A stretch of DNA of 47,738 bases from JBKDZR01 sp047971485 (GTDB taxonomy: Bacteria > Pseudomonadota > Alphaproteobacteria > Rhodobacterales > Rhodobacteraceae), in the NCBI GenBank assembly GCA_047971485.1, contig JBKDZR010000044.1, positions 1-47,738 of the forward strand. The letters run 5' to 3'. Position numbers and translations under genes: made by a program. Positions 7,517 to 16,214 of the stretch are shown here, one piece after another. How positions within the stretch are numbered: the stretch's first letter is position 1; the number at the start of each line of letters is the position of its first letter. The notes below the pieces were generated by a model. It ran no database searches, was not told the origin of the DNA, and saw only the letters and a list, made by a program, of their open reading frames with translations.

Positions 7517-8778
7517 TGTCCTGCCCGTATGCCCCGCGCCGTCTCGCGGCGCATCTCGGCCAGTGTCGCACTCCAGCCCAACACCGGCAACAGGGCCAGC
7601 ACGGAAAGGATTGCCCCCCAGCCCATCCCCAAATCCAGCATCATCGAGACCGCCAGTGGCCCGGACACCACCCCGCTGCCAATGGCCAGGGTGACACCGG
7701 ACACGGCCTCATAGATCTGGCCCTTGCCGGCATGACGCACGGTTTCCGACACCTGGATCCCGTTCCAGCCCGCCGCACCGATGCCCCCCAGCAGGCACAC
7801 CGCAACCACCCATGGCCCCGGCCCGACATGGACCAGCGCGGCAAGGGCCAGGGTCGACAGCGTGGACAGCACCAGCGAGCCCAGGATCAACGGCTGCCCC
7901 GATCCCAGCCTGTCCGCCAGATAGCCCAGGCAGAGACGGCCCAGAATGCTGCTGCCCTGGGTCAGCGCATAAAGGATCCCCGCCTGGGTTGCCGAGTAGC
8001 CCAGCCCAAAAGCCAGATAAGAGGTGAGATAGACGAACCACACCGACTGGACGAAAGCCAGCAACCCGCCCGAAATGGCCAGACTGCGCAGGCTGGGCGA
8101 TCCGAGCACACACCGCAGGGGTGCCAGCACATGATCACGGGACAAAGCCCTGCGCCACTGACCGCGTGGCACCGGGCGCTGCTCACGCCGTCGCACCGGG
8201 GCCGTGGCCAGAATGGTCAGCCCACCGATCACGGCACCGACAATCAGCGCACCCTCAACCCCGCAGGCCTGGGCAATCCCGGGCAAGGCCAGCCCCCCCG
8301 CCATGCCCGCCACAGGCACCGAGGATTGCTTGATCGAGAAGATCAGCCCCTGCTTGCCCGCCGGCACATAGCGCTGAAGGATATCATTGCCCGCCGGATT
8401 GGTCGGCCCATGCCCCAACCCGACGATGAACGCCCCCAGCAGCGCCAGCCAGGGCAGCGGCACGATCAGGATCAGCGTCCCCAGCGCCCCCGCGGCCAGC
8501 CCCAGCCGCAGCGACCGGACCGAGCCAAGCAGCTTGAACACCCCAACCCCGGCGGCCACCACGACGATGGAACCCAGATTGGCCGCCGTAGCGATCCAGC
8601 CCACAAAACTGGGGCTCCAACCGTATTGGTCGACAATGGCCGGGGCGATGGTCGGGGCAAGGCGCAGCAGCAGGGTCGAGGTCGCATGACACCCCAGCAT
8701 GATCAGCAGCACCATCCCCCAGCCAAGCGGCGCAGCTTCGGGCGCCGTGCCGGAAGAAGTTTGATCTTTTCTTGTCAT
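7513..8778 (-). CDS. MFS transporter (organic-acid type, substrate unknown)
   Basis: A 421-residue inner-membrane carrier of the major facilitator superfamily with about 12 hydrophobic helices in two halves, separated by a basic central loop (APVRRREQRPVPRGQWRRAL, about 202-221). It keeps MFS-like loop residues GYLADRLGSGQP between helices 8 and 9. GLIFSIKQSSVPVAGM in the first half resembles CP/CynX- and sialate-type carriers. The neighbours (PrpD, CoA transferase, HMG-CoA lyase) suggest import of a carboxylic acid; this is inference. No Shine-Dalgarno sequence is visible before the ATG, so the start is less certain or the message may be leaderless. Its stop overlaps iclR. Confidence 0.85.
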   Translation of the reverse strand: MTRKDQTSSGTAPEAAPLGWGMVLLIMLGCHATSTLLLRLAPTIAPAIVDQYGWSPSFVGWIATAANLGSIVVVAAGVGVFKLLGSVRSLRLGLAAGALGTLILIVPLPWLALLGAFIVGLGHGPTNPAGNDILQRYVPAGKQGLIFSIKQSSVPVAGMAGGLALPGIAQACGVEGALIVGAVIGGLTILATAPVRRREQRPVPRGQWRRALSRDHVLAPLRCVLGSPSLRSLAISGGLLAFVQSVWFVYLTSYLAFGLGYSATQAGILYALTQGSSILGRLCLGYLADRLGSGQPLILGSLVLSTLSTLALAALVHVGPGPWVVAVCLLGGIGAAGWNGIQVSETVRHAGKGQIYEAVSGVTLAIGSGVVSGPLAVSMMLDLGMGWGAILSVLALLPVLGWSATLAEMRRETARGIRAGQ

Positions 8779-8862
8779 GATTGTTTGATATATGGTTTTT
8801 AAAGTTCGTCAATAAAACGGTCGCGTCTTACTTGAGCATTCGACCGAACCAAGCGGGGCCGC
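8779..8862. promoter_or_regulatory. Divergent promoter region, MFS-iclR / prpD operon
   Basis: An 84-base gap, AT-rich on the left, between oppositely transcribed operons. Reading toward the MFS gene, TTGACG followed after 16 bases by TATCAA is a possible -35/-10 pair. The -10 lies close to the ATG, consistent with the missing ribosome site. No clean palindrome for the adjacent IclR protein was found. Confidence 0.4.
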
Positions 8863-10284
8863 ATGCCGGATGCGCTGACAGGACAGGGCAACCCGACAGG
8901 ACGGGGCAACCAGACGGGGCAGGATGATTTCCCCGACCGGCAAGGGCTGACCGATCAAATCGCCCACTGGATTGCCGATCAGGGCAGCCATCCCATGACG
9001 GGTTCGGATCGCGCCACGGCCTCACTGGGGTTTGCCGATTGCATCGCGGTTCTTCATGCCGGCTGGTCCGATCCCGTGGCCTGCCAGTTGCGCCGGATTG
9101 CCGGGATCAGCGGCTGGAACAGTCCCCTTGCCGTACCTCATCTGGCCTCGGGCACACTGGCCCTGCACCTGGCCGTGGCGGCCCATGTGCTCGACTACGA
9201 TGACACCGCCTTTGGCTGTCATCCCAGCGCGGTGCTGGTGCCGACCCTTCTGGCCGCTGTTGCCCACCGGCCCGTTTCCGGCGCCCGGCTGCTGGCGGCC
9301 TATGCGGCGGGCTATGAAACCTGGGCCGAGCTTTCCGCGCGCGAGCCTGCCTCGGTGCACCGCAAGGGTTGGCATCCCAGTGCTGTCTATGGACCCGTGG
9401 CCGCCACCGCCGCGCTCTGCGCCCTAGAGGGGTGTGCGGCGGACATCACCGGCATGGCCCTGTCGCTGGCCGCATCCATGTCCGGCGGGTTGGTGGCGCA
9501 GTTCGGCACAGCCGCCAAACCCTGGCAACTGGGCCGTGCCGCCGCCGCCGGCCATGAGGCGCTGGATCTGGCCCAAGCCGGGATGCGGGCCGCCCCGGAT
9601 GCGCTGGAACATCCGCTGGGGTTCCTGGCCGCCCTGTCCCCCGATGGCCAGGTCCGCCGCGGCGGGCCTGTGGCCCTGGGGGCGCACATGGGCACCTATG
9701 GGCTGAACCTGAAGCTCTACCCCACCTGTTACGCCATGCACCGGGCGCTGGACGGGATGGCGGCCCTGCGGCCCAAGTTGCCCCCCTTGGATCAGATCCA
9801 CAGGGTTCTGGCCGAAATCGGGGCCACCCAGGCCCAGATCCTGCGCCACCACCACCCCGAGACCGGTGCCCAGGCCCGCTTCAGCCTGGAGTTCGGCCTT
9901 GCGGCGATGCTGCTACGTGGGCGCCTTGGGCTGGCCGAACTGGAAGAAGCCTTCATTGCCTCACCCGAAATCCGCGCGTTGCTGCCGAAGATCACGACCC
10001 GGCAGGTCGAGGGGCGCCATGCGCTGGAGCCCTCGCTGACGGCCTGCGATCGGGTCATCGTGGAAACCGCGCAAGGCACACTGGACAGCGGCCCCGTCGC
10101 CCTGCCTCTGGGGCATTTCACCAATCCCGCACCCGGGATCGACAGCAAGCTGAACGACTGCCTGACCGCCAGCCCGCTTGATCCCGATCAGGTCGCCAAG
10201 CTGCTGCGCCTTCTGGATGATCCCGGTGCCATGGCCAGCACTGCGGCCCTTGTTTCCCCCATCACGGAGGCCCCCCTTGCCTGA
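8863..10284 (+). CDS. MmgE/PrpD family protein (copy 1)
   Basis: A 473-residue cytoplasmic protein of the MmgE/PrpD family, which includes 2-methylcitrate dehydratase and cis-aconitate decarboxylase. Recognisable blocks are the helical N-terminal domain with LDYDDTAFGCHPSAVLVPTL (cf. LDFDDT-HPS), YAAGYETWAEL, HRKGWHPSAVYGPVAATAAL, and the lid region LKLYPTCYAMHRALDG. These place it in the family but do not fix the reaction. It starts an operon of CoA-thioester enzymes, so it probably (de)hydrates or isomerises a tricarboxylate-like or branched acid before or after CoA activation. The ribosome site is weak. It overlaps the next gene by 8 bases. Confidence 0.88.
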   Translation: MPDALTGQGNPTGRGNQTGQDDFPDRQGLTDQIAHWIADQGSHPMTGSDRATASLGFADCIAVLHAGWSDPVACQLRRIAGISGWNSPLAVPHLASGTLALHLAVAAHVLDYDDTAFGCHPSAVLVPTLLAAVAHRPVSGARLLAAYAAGYETWAELSAREPASVHRKGWHPSAVYGPVAATAALCALEGCAADITGMALSLAASMSGGLVAQFGTAAKPWQLGRAAAAGHEALDLAQAGMRAAPDALEHPLGFLAALSPDGQVRRGGPVALGAHMGTYGLNLKLYPTCYAMHRALDGMAALRPKLPPLDQIHRVLAEIGATQAQILRHHHPETGAQARFSLEFGLAAMLLRGRLGLAELEEAFIASPEIRALLPKITTRQVEGRHALEPSLTACDRVIVETAQGTLDSGPVALPLGHFTNPAPGIDSKLNDCLTASPLDPDQVAKLLRLLDDPGAMASTAALVSPITEAPLA

Positions 10285-11431
10285 CAAGACACGCCCGCTG
10301 GACGGGCTGACCGTCGTCGAGTTTTCCACCTCTGTCGCCGCCCCCTTTGCCGGCCATGTGTTGGCCGATCTGGGGGCGCGGGTGATCAAGGTCGAGAACC
10401 CCGAGGGCGGGGATGATGCCCGCCGCTGGGGGCCGCCGTTTGATGCCTCGGGCACCTCGCCGGTCTTTGCGGCGTTCAACCGCAACAAGCGCTCGATCAC
10501 CGTGGATCTGAAGGACGACGACCAGCGCGCCCGCCTACGCCGCTTTATCCTGAAACGCGCCGACATCGTGATCCAGAACATGCGGCCGGGGCTGCTGGCG
10601 CGCTTTGGGCTGGATGCGGCAAGCCTGCGCGCCGAGGCCCCCCGCCTGATCTGCGCCGATATCCATGCCTATGGTGCCAGCGGCCCGAAACGGATGCAGC
10701 CGGGCTATGATCCCCTGATGCAGGCCTGCAGCGGTATCATGAGCGTGACGGGGCATCCCGGCCGGGATCCGGTGCGGGTTGGGCCGTCGCTGGTGGATCA
10801 GGGATCGGGCATGTGGCTGGTGATCGGTATCCTCGCAGCCCTGCGCACCCGCGATGCCACGGGGCTGGGCGGGATCGTCGATACCTCGCTTTATGAAACG
10901 GCGCTTGGCTGGCTGCCGGCGCAACTGGCCACCTATCGGCTGACCGGGCGTGCCCCGGGCCGCATCGGCAGTGAAAACGCCGGGATCGCACCCTACAAGG
11001 CCTTTGAGGCCGCCGATGGCTGGCTGGTCATCGCCGCCGGCAACGACAACCTGTTTGCCCGGCTGGCCGGGGTGTTGAGCCGGCCCGATCTGCCCGACCT
11101 GCCGGACTATGCCAGCAATCCCAAACGGGTGGAAAACCGTGCCGCGCTGAATGCGCTGATCGCCGCGATCCTGCCCTCGGAAACCCGCGAGACATGGCTG
11201 GCCCGCCTGGCCGAGGCCGGGGTCCCCGCCGCGCCCGTTCTGACCCTGGATGAGGTGGTCGAAGATCCGCAATTCGCCGCCACCGGCATGCTGCAGACCG
11301 ATCCCGCCGCCACCGTGGAACTGGTCGGCGTGCCCCTGCGCTTCGATGGCGCACGCCCGGCCCTGCGCCACCCCGCCCCGCATCTGGGCGAGGCCAACGA
11401 CATTCTGACCGAGACGGAGGACACCCAATGA
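10277..11431 (+). CDS. CaiB/BaiF-type class III CoA transferase (copy 1)
   Basis: Transfers CoA between carboxylic acids through an aspartyl-CoA intermediate; dimeric and cytoplasmic. The 384 residues begin LDGLTVVEFSTSVAAPFAGH and continue LADLGARVIKVENPEGGDD, FNRNKRSITVDLK and PGYDPLMQACSGIMSVTG. The likely catalytic Asp174 lies in LVDQGSGMW, equivalent to Asp169 of formyl-CoA transferase. The start is TTG at 10277, with GGAGG six bases upstream inside the end of prpD; no ATG fits. It overlaps prpD by 8 bases and the next gene by ATGA, so translation is tightly coupled. The acceptor acid is unknown. The HMG-CoA lyase in the same operon makes a methylglutarate- or hydroxymethylglutarate-type acid attractive. 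Confidence 0.9.
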   Translation: MPDKTRPLDGLTVVEFSTSVAAPFAGHVLADLGARVIKVENPEGGDDARRWGPPFDASGTSPVFAAFNRNKRSITVDLKDDDQRARLRRFILKRADIVIQNMRPGLLARFGLDAASLRAEAPRLICADIHAYGASGPKRMQPGYDPLMQACSGIMSVTGHPGRDPVRVGPSLVDQGSGMWLVIGILAALRTRDATGLGGIVDTSLYETALGWLPAQLATYRLTGRAPGRIGSENAGIAPYKAFEAADGWLVIAAGNDNLFARLAGVLSRPDLPDLPDYASNPKRVENRAALNALIAAILPSETRETWLARLAEAGVPAAPVLTLDEVVEDPQFAATGMLQTDPAATVELVGVPLRFDGARPALRHPAPHLGEANDILTETEDTQ

Positions 11432-12228
11432 CCGACCTGCCCAAAACCCGCCGCCTGAAACTGGAAGACAAGGGCGATGGCGTGCTGCTGGTCACCTTCA
11501 ATCGCCCCGAGGTGATGAACGCGCTGGACACGGCCACCAGCGAAGATCTGCGCGATCTCTTTACCCCACTGAACCGCGCGCCGGGGCCGTGGCGCTGCAT
11601 CGTCCTGACCGGCAGCGGAGATCGGGCCTTCAGCGCCGGGGGCGATCTCAAGGAACGCCAGGGGATGACCGATGCCCAGTGGCGCGCCCAGCACGCTATC
11701 ATTGAGGCTGGGGCCTATGGGCTGATGGATTGCGTCGTGCCAATCATCGCGGCGGTGAACGGCGTGGCCTTTGGCGGCGGCATGGAACTGGCCCTGGCCT
11801 GTGATTTCATCTACGCTGCCGATACCGCCCGTTTCGCCCTGCCCGAAGTGACCCGCGGCATCATGCCCGGCGCCGGATCCACCCAGACCCTGCCGCGCGC
11901 CGTGGGGGAACGCCGGGCCCGGGAAATCATCATGACCGGCGCCCCCTTCAGCGCCGCCGATGCCCATGAGTGGGGCCTGATCAACCGCCTGCTGCCCCAG
12001 GCGGATCTGCTGCCCGCCGCGCTGAACACCGCCCGGCTGATCGCCCGCAACGCCCCCGTTTCGGTCCGGCAGATCAAGCGTGCGATCCGTTATGGCTGGT
12101 CCACCGATATCGTCCAGGCCCGCGAGATCGAGATCATGGCCTACAACCAGACCGTCGTCACCGAGGATCGCCAGGAAGGGGTGAACGCCTTCAACGAAAA
12201 GCGCCCGCCGGTGTTCAAGGGGTACTGA
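11428..12228 (+). CDS. Enoyl-CoA hydratase/isomerase family protein
   Basis: A 266-residue crotonase-fold enzyme. Oxyanion-hole segments are AFSAGGDL (67-74) and VAFGGGMELALA (113-124). Both hydratase glutamates are present, Glu120 and Glu140 (in LPEVTRGIMPGAGS), with the canonical 20-residue spacing. A true hydratase is therefore more likely than an isomerase or thioesterase. The C-terminal region EDRQEGVNAFNEKRPPVFKG is normal for the family. With the HMG-CoA lyase two genes downstream it could be a 3-methylglutaconyl-CoA hydratase (AUH/LiuC type); this is inference. It overlaps caiB by ATGA and ends 3 bases before the dehydrogenase. Confidence 0.92.
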   Translation: MTDLPKTRRLKLEDKGDGVLLVTFNRPEVMNALDTATSEDLRDLFTPLNRAPGPWRCIVLTGSGDRAFSAGGDLKERQGMTDAQWRAQHAIIEAGAYGLMDCVVPIIAAVNGVAFGGGMELALACDFIYAADTARFALPEVTRGIMPGAGSTQTLPRAVGERRAREIIMTGAPFSAADAHEWGLINRLLPQADLLPAALNTARLIARNAPVSVRQIKRAIRYGWSTDIVQAREIEIMAYNQTVVTEDRQEGVNAFNEKRPPVFKGY

Positions 12229-12231
12229 GCG

Positions 12232-13410
12232 ATGACACCCGATGAAACCCTGGTCCCCCTCGGCCGTGACCACCCCGAAATCCGCGATGCCGTGCGCACC
12301 ATCTGCGATCGCTTCCCCGGCGCCTACTGGCGCGAACTGGAGGCAGATGGCGGCTATCCCGATGCCTTCGTCGCCGCAATGACCGAAGCCGGGTTTCTCT
12401 CCGCCCTGATCCCCGAGGCATTTGGCGGGTCCGGCCTACCCCTGCGCGCCGGCGCCGTGATCCTTGAGGAAATCCACGCCTCGGGCTGCGATGCCTATGC
12501 CTGCCATGCCCAGATGTACATGATGCACATGCTGGTTCGCCACGGCAATGCCACCCAGAAGACCCGCTACCTGCCCGGCATTGCCAGCGGCGAAATCCGC
12601 TTTCAGGCCTTCGGGGTGACGGAACCGACCTCGGGCTCGGATACGTTGAAACTGAAGACACGGGCGGTACGCGATGGCGATCACTATGTGATCAACGGCC
12701 AGAAGATCTGGACCTCACGGGCCCGCCACTCGGACCTGATGACCCTTCTGGTGCGCACAACCCCGGCTGATCAGGTGACAAAGCGCACCGAGGGCCTGTC
12801 GGTCCTGCTGATCGACATCAACGACAGCCTGGGCAAGGGGCTGACCATCAAGCCCATCGACACCATGGTCAACCATCACACCAACGAGGTTTTCTACGAC
12901 GACCTGCGCGTGCCAGCCGAGAACCTGATCGGGGAGGAAGGCCAGGGGTTTCGCTACATCCTGTCGGGGATGAATGCCGAGCGGATCCTGGTGGCCTCGG
13001 AATCCCTGGGGGATGCGCGCTATTTCGTCGATCGCGCCAGCACCTATGCCAATGAGCGCACGGTCTTCGGCAAGCCGATCGGGGCCAATCAGGGGGTGCA
13101 GTTTCCCATCGCCCAAGCCTATTCCGAATGGAAGGCCGCCGATATGGTCTGCCGTTCGGCCGCTGCCCTGTTCGAGGCCGGTGCCCCCTGCGGCGAAGAG
13201 GCCAATATCGCCAAGCATCTGGCCTGTGAAGCAGCCTGGCACGCCGCCGAGGCCTGCATGCAGACCTTTGGCGGCTTTGCGGCAGCCCGGGAATACGACA
13301 TCGAACGCAAATGGCGATCGGCCCGGCTGGCCCGCATTGCGCCCATCTCGACCAACCTGATCCTCGGCTACATTGGCCAGCATGTGCTGGGCATGCCGAA
13401 ATCCTACTGA
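12232..13410 (+). CDS. Acyl-CoA dehydrogenase (copy 1)
   Basis: FAD enzyme forming the alpha,beta double bond of an acyl-CoA. The 392 residues contain GFLSALIPEAFGGSGL, FGVTEPTSGSDTLKLKTRA, YVINGQKIWTSRA, RTVFGKPIGANQGVQFPIAQ and the C-terminal helical domain. A glutamate at 250 (MNAERILVA) occupies the position of the catalytic base in isovaleryl-CoA and long-chain dehydrogenases. The medium-chain-type base position near the C-terminus (YEGT) is replaced by ARIAPIST. This favours a branched or otherwise bulky substrate. It is paralogous over its whole length to the dehydrogenase at 19.8 kb, and both end in PKSY. Confidence 0.92.
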   Translation: MTPDETLVPLGRDHPEIRDAVRTICDRFPGAYWRELEADGGYPDAFVAAMTEAGFLSALIPEAFGGSGLPLRAGAVILEEIHASGCDAYACHAQMYMMHMLVRHGNATQKTRYLPGIASGEIRFQAFGVTEPTSGSDTLKLKTRAVRDGDHYVINGQKIWTSRARHSDLMTLLVRTTPADQVTKRTEGLSVLLIDINDSLGKGLTIKPIDTMVNHHTNEVFYDDLRVPAENLIGEEGQGFRYILSGMNAERILVASESLGDARYFVDRASTYANERTVFGKPIGANQGVQFPIAQAYSEWKAADMVCRSAAALFEAGAPCGEEANIAKHLACEAAWHAAEACMQTFGGFAAAREYDIERKWRSARLARIAPISTNLILGYIGQHVLGMPKSY

Positions 13411-13421
13411 GGGGGCGGCCC

Positions 13422-14357
13422 ATGTACCCCAAACACATCACCATCAGCGAGGTCGGCCCCCGTGACGGGCTGCAAATGGAACAGCGTCACCTCTCGGTGG
13501 CCGAAAAGCTGCGGATGATCGCCGCCCTGGCCGACAGTGGCCTGACCCGGATCGAGGCCACCGGCTTCGTCCACCCCAAGGCCGTACCCCAATTCGCCGA
13601 CGCCGAGCACGTCGCCCGCGCCCTGCCGCGCCGGGACGGGCTGGCCTATGCCGCCTTCGTGCCCAACCGGCGTGGGGCCGAGATGGCCGTGGCCTGCGGC
13701 ATTGACGAACTGAAATGCGGGATCGCCGCCTCGGAAACCTTCAACCGCCTGAATGTCCGCATGGACATGGACACCGGCATGCGCGCGCTGGAGGAAATCA
13801 CCGCCACCACCGCCGGCACCCCCAGCCGCATCGTCGGGGTCGTGGCTACCGCCTTCGGCTGCCCCTATGAGGGCGAGGTGTCTTTCGAAACGGTAGACCG
13901 GTTATTTTCCCAGCTTGTTGATCTGGGGGCGGGGCTGATTTACTTGGCCGATACAACAGGGGTCGCCGATCCCGTGCGTATCCAGCAGCGGCTCACGGCC
14001 TTGCGTGACCGCCATCCCGGAACGCCCATCGGTTTGCATCTGCACAACACGCGCGGGCTGGGCCTGGCCAATGCACTGGCCGGGCTGGCCTGCGGCGTAA
14101 CCGATTTCGAAGCCTCTATTGGCGGGCTGGGCGGGTGTCCATTTGCCCCCCGCGCGGTGGGCAACATCTGCACCGAGGATTTCGTCCAGATGGCCCACCG
14201 GATGGGCATCACAACCGGACTGGATCTGGACAGGCTGCTGGCCGCTGCGCACCTGACCGAGGATCTTCTCGGTCGCAAATTGCCGGGGATGGTGATGAAG
14301 GCAGGACCAGCAGATGAACGGCACAGCCCCAACGCGGCACGGACGAAGCTGGACTGA
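13422..14357 (+). CDS. Hydroxymethylglutaryl-CoA lyase family protein
   Basis: TIM-barrel metal-dependent lyase that splits HMG-CoA, or related 3-hydroxy-3-alkylglutaryl-CoA, to acetyl-CoA and a 3-oxo acid. The 311 residues show VGPRDGLQ (11-18, with the catalytic Arg14 and metal Asp15), GFVHPKAVPQFADA, and the metal histidines GLHLHNTRG (His206, His208). The HMGL signature GGLGGCPFAPRAVGN has the active-site Cys239. It starts at the ATG at 13422, 11 bases after the dehydrogenase stop, with GAGGGGGCGG upstream. It is the last gene of the prpD operon and shows that the pathway yields an HMG-CoA-like intermediate. No 3-methylcrotonyl-CoA carboxylase lies nearby. Confidence 0.93.
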   Translation: MYPKHITISEVGPRDGLQMEQRHLSVAEKLRMIAALADSGLTRIEATGFVHPKAVPQFADAEHVARALPRRDGLAYAAFVPNRRGAEMAVACGIDELKCGIAASETFNRLNVRMDMDTGMRALEEITATTAGTPSRIVGVVATAFGCPYEGEVSFETVDRLFSQLVDLGAGLIYLADTTGVADPVRIQQRLTALRDRHPGTPIGLHLHNTRGLGLANALAGLACGVTDFEASIGGLGGCPFAPRAVGNICTEDFVQMAHRMGITTGLDLDRLLAAAHLTEDLLGRKLPGMVMKAGPADERHSPNAARTKLD

Positions 14358-14701
14358 AACAGCCCGTCAGGCATCCCTTCTCCCTGACATAATCAGAAAA
14401 AGCCGTCAGGGTTGATGGAAAGCCGATGCACCGGCCCGTCGCCCCACATCCACGACCATCCCTACCGCTTCGATCCTGCCAAGCCTGATCTGGCCTTCGG
14501 GAAGATCGCGCCCGTCATCGCCACACGGCCCCCTGTCGGCACGGCAACAAGGCAAGAAGCCACCGCGCATCGCCGTGTCCCAACGCAACTGTGGCCAAGA
14601 CAAAGCCAAGGCCCAACATTACACCATTTCATGGATCACCACGGATGCGATGAAAGCGCCGGTCACCCCGGCGCCTTTTATCCGCAAGGGCGGGGACGAC
14701 T
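14358..14701. other. Convergent intergenic region
   Basis: 344 bases between the HMG-CoA lyase and the minus-strand dctP gene. It contains a short inverted repeat GTCAGG/CCTGAC (14368-14390) just after the lyase and a GC-rich terminator hairpin at 14656-14674. Open frames on both strands in 14410-14650 show no recognisable protein. Confidence 0.5.
14656..14680 (+). terminator. Intrinsic terminator (probably bidirectional)
   Basis: Perfect 7-base stem GCGCCGG (14656-14662) / CCGGCGC (14668-14674), loop of 5, followed by CTTTTA on the plus strand. Read on the minus strand it has only TTT after the stem. It sits 28 bases past the dctP stop and about 300 bases past the lyase stop. Confidence 0.65.
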
Positions 14702-15721
14702 TCAGTTCGTCAAGCCTGCTGCGGCCTGCGCCGCCTCCAGCGTGGCACTCCCGGCCAACCCGCGGCCATCCATCTGCGCCACCCACGCCTCGGAAACCTT
14801 GACCTGAGCCGCAAGGACACCTTCCAGCACCGGCCCAGGCAGGTCGTAGACATTCACCCCCGCCTCGGCCAGCAGGCCAAGTGAGCGCTCGGTATCCGCG
14901 TTGTAGGCCTCGGCCACGTCCTGGCCCACCTCACGCCCGACATCGAGGATGATCTGCTGCAGATCCGCTGGCAGTTTCTGGAAAGCCCGCTCATTCATGA
15001 ACAGGATCGCGGCATTGGACCCGAAGGAAATGTTCTTGGCCACACCCTTGACGATATTCTCCAGCTTGTAGCCCAGGGTCGAGGCCGGTGCGAAGATCGC
15101 ACCGTCCAGTGTGCCGCGCTCAATCGACATGTAGATATCCGGCGCCGACATGTTGACCGCCGTGGCGCCCACCTCTTTCAGGGTCAGTTCCACCGCACTG
15201 CCACCGGCCCGCAGCTTCAACCCGCGCAGCTGATCAAGCGTGTCGATACTGGCCGCCGAGGTGGTCATGTACTGGCTGGGGGTACAGTTGACCTCAATCG
15301 CGCGCACACCGAGGGGGGCATATTCGCGCTCCAGCAACACACTCTGGGCAAGGGCCTGGAAGGCCGTGAAACATTGCTCAATATCGGCCCCGATGCTGGG
15401 CAGTTCGACCACCGTGGACAGGGGCAGCCTGTCCGAGACCTGCCCGGCCACCTGCAAGGCCAGATCCGCCACACCCGAGCGCACCGCGTCCAGCATGCCC
15501 CGGGATTTGGACAGTTGCTCGGCGGGGTAATGCTCAAACTTGATGCGCCCGTCCGAGCGCGCCTCAACCTCGGCAATGAAGGGCTGGATCGTCAGCTTTG
15601 AGGCCAGATGGGTCAGCGGGAACTGATCGGCGATCCGCAGGGTGACCTCCTGCGCCAGCACAGTTCCCGGCAACAGCCCGAACAGAAGCGCGGCCGAGGC
15701 CGTCAGAAACGAGACTTTCAC
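14702..15721 (-). CDS. dctP: TRAP transporter substrate-binding protein (DctP family), orphan
   Basis: Periplasmic solute receptor of a TRAP transporter. The 339 residues open with a Sec signal peptide (VKVSFLTASAALLFGLLPGTVLA, in two parts VKVSFLTAS and AALLFGLLPGTVLA), with likely cleavage before QEVTLR. The family core follows: PLSTVVELP, DQLRGLKLRAGGSAVELTL (an arginine here usually grips the substrate carboxylate), MSAPDIYMSIERGTLDGAIF, and the long C-terminal helix. The start is GTG at 15721 with GGGAGG seven bases upstream; in-frame ATGs farther upstream lack that site. No membrane subunits are adjacent. dctM-dctQ without a dctP lie at 22.8-24.6 kb and are its probable partners. Confidence 0.88.
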   Translation of the reverse strand: MKVSFLTASAALLFGLLPGTVLAQEVTLRIADQFPLTHLASKLTIQPFIAEVEARSDGRIKFEHYPAEQLSKSRGMLDAVRSGVADLALQVAGQVSDRLPLSTVVELPSIGADIEQCFTAFQALAQSVLLEREYAPLGVRAIEVNCTPSQYMTTSAASIDTLDQLRGLKLRAGGSAVELTLKEVGATAVNMSAPDIYMSIERGTLDGAIFAPASTLGYKLENIVKGVAKNISFGSNAAILFMNERAFQKLPADLQQIILDVGREVGQDVAEAYNADTERSLGLLAEAGVNVYDLPGPVLEGVLAAQVKVSEAWVAQMDGRGLAGSATLEAAQAAAGLTN

Positions 15722-16214
15722 GTTGGTTCCTCCCTTGAACATAAATTCCGCCATAGCGTATCATAATTCATCTTGGCGAAATACAAAGAAGTCAACCGCG
15801 ATCCTTCGCCCGCAGGTCGTTGCCTGACCAGAGCACAACATGGCGGAACAGAATGCGGCACCCGGTTTTCTTCAGTCAGGTGGACAGAGCCTCAGATGAC
15901 ATTGCCATGATCAAAGCGGGGATTTGCCGGAACAGGGTTCAATCCGGCTTGTGGCCCTTTACGTCCAGAACCGGCAGCCCGCTTATCCGGCCTTCGGGCA
16001 CACAAAAAGACATTAGCCCCGAACAACAGCCCGGGCCCGTCCGGTGGCTGATACGATCATCTTCGGCTTTGTCCCTGCAGCGGAAAAGGCAAGTCGACAA
16101 AGGACGGCCAGGATGCCCCTTTCCCTGACGTGCTGTTGTCTCGACAACAAACTGATCTGCAGCGTGCCCTCGCATACGGCCTGGCCGAACCCGACTGGCC
16201 CCGCCATCCGGGCT
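15722..16214. other. Intergenic region upstream of dctP
   Basis: 493 bases between the orphan dctP and iclR, both on the minus strand. The part next to dctP (about 15740-15795) is AT-richer and likely holds its promoter. CGCCA and TGGCG form a widely spaced inverted pair near 15749-15780. The rest (15800-16210) has short open frames on both strands without recognisable homology and may be decayed coding DNA. Confidence 0.45.

Noticed and set aside
14406..14650. Possible small gene or gene remnant between HMG-CoA lyase and dctP
   Set aside because: Both strands have open frames but no start signals or family resemblance; the region contains a terminator.
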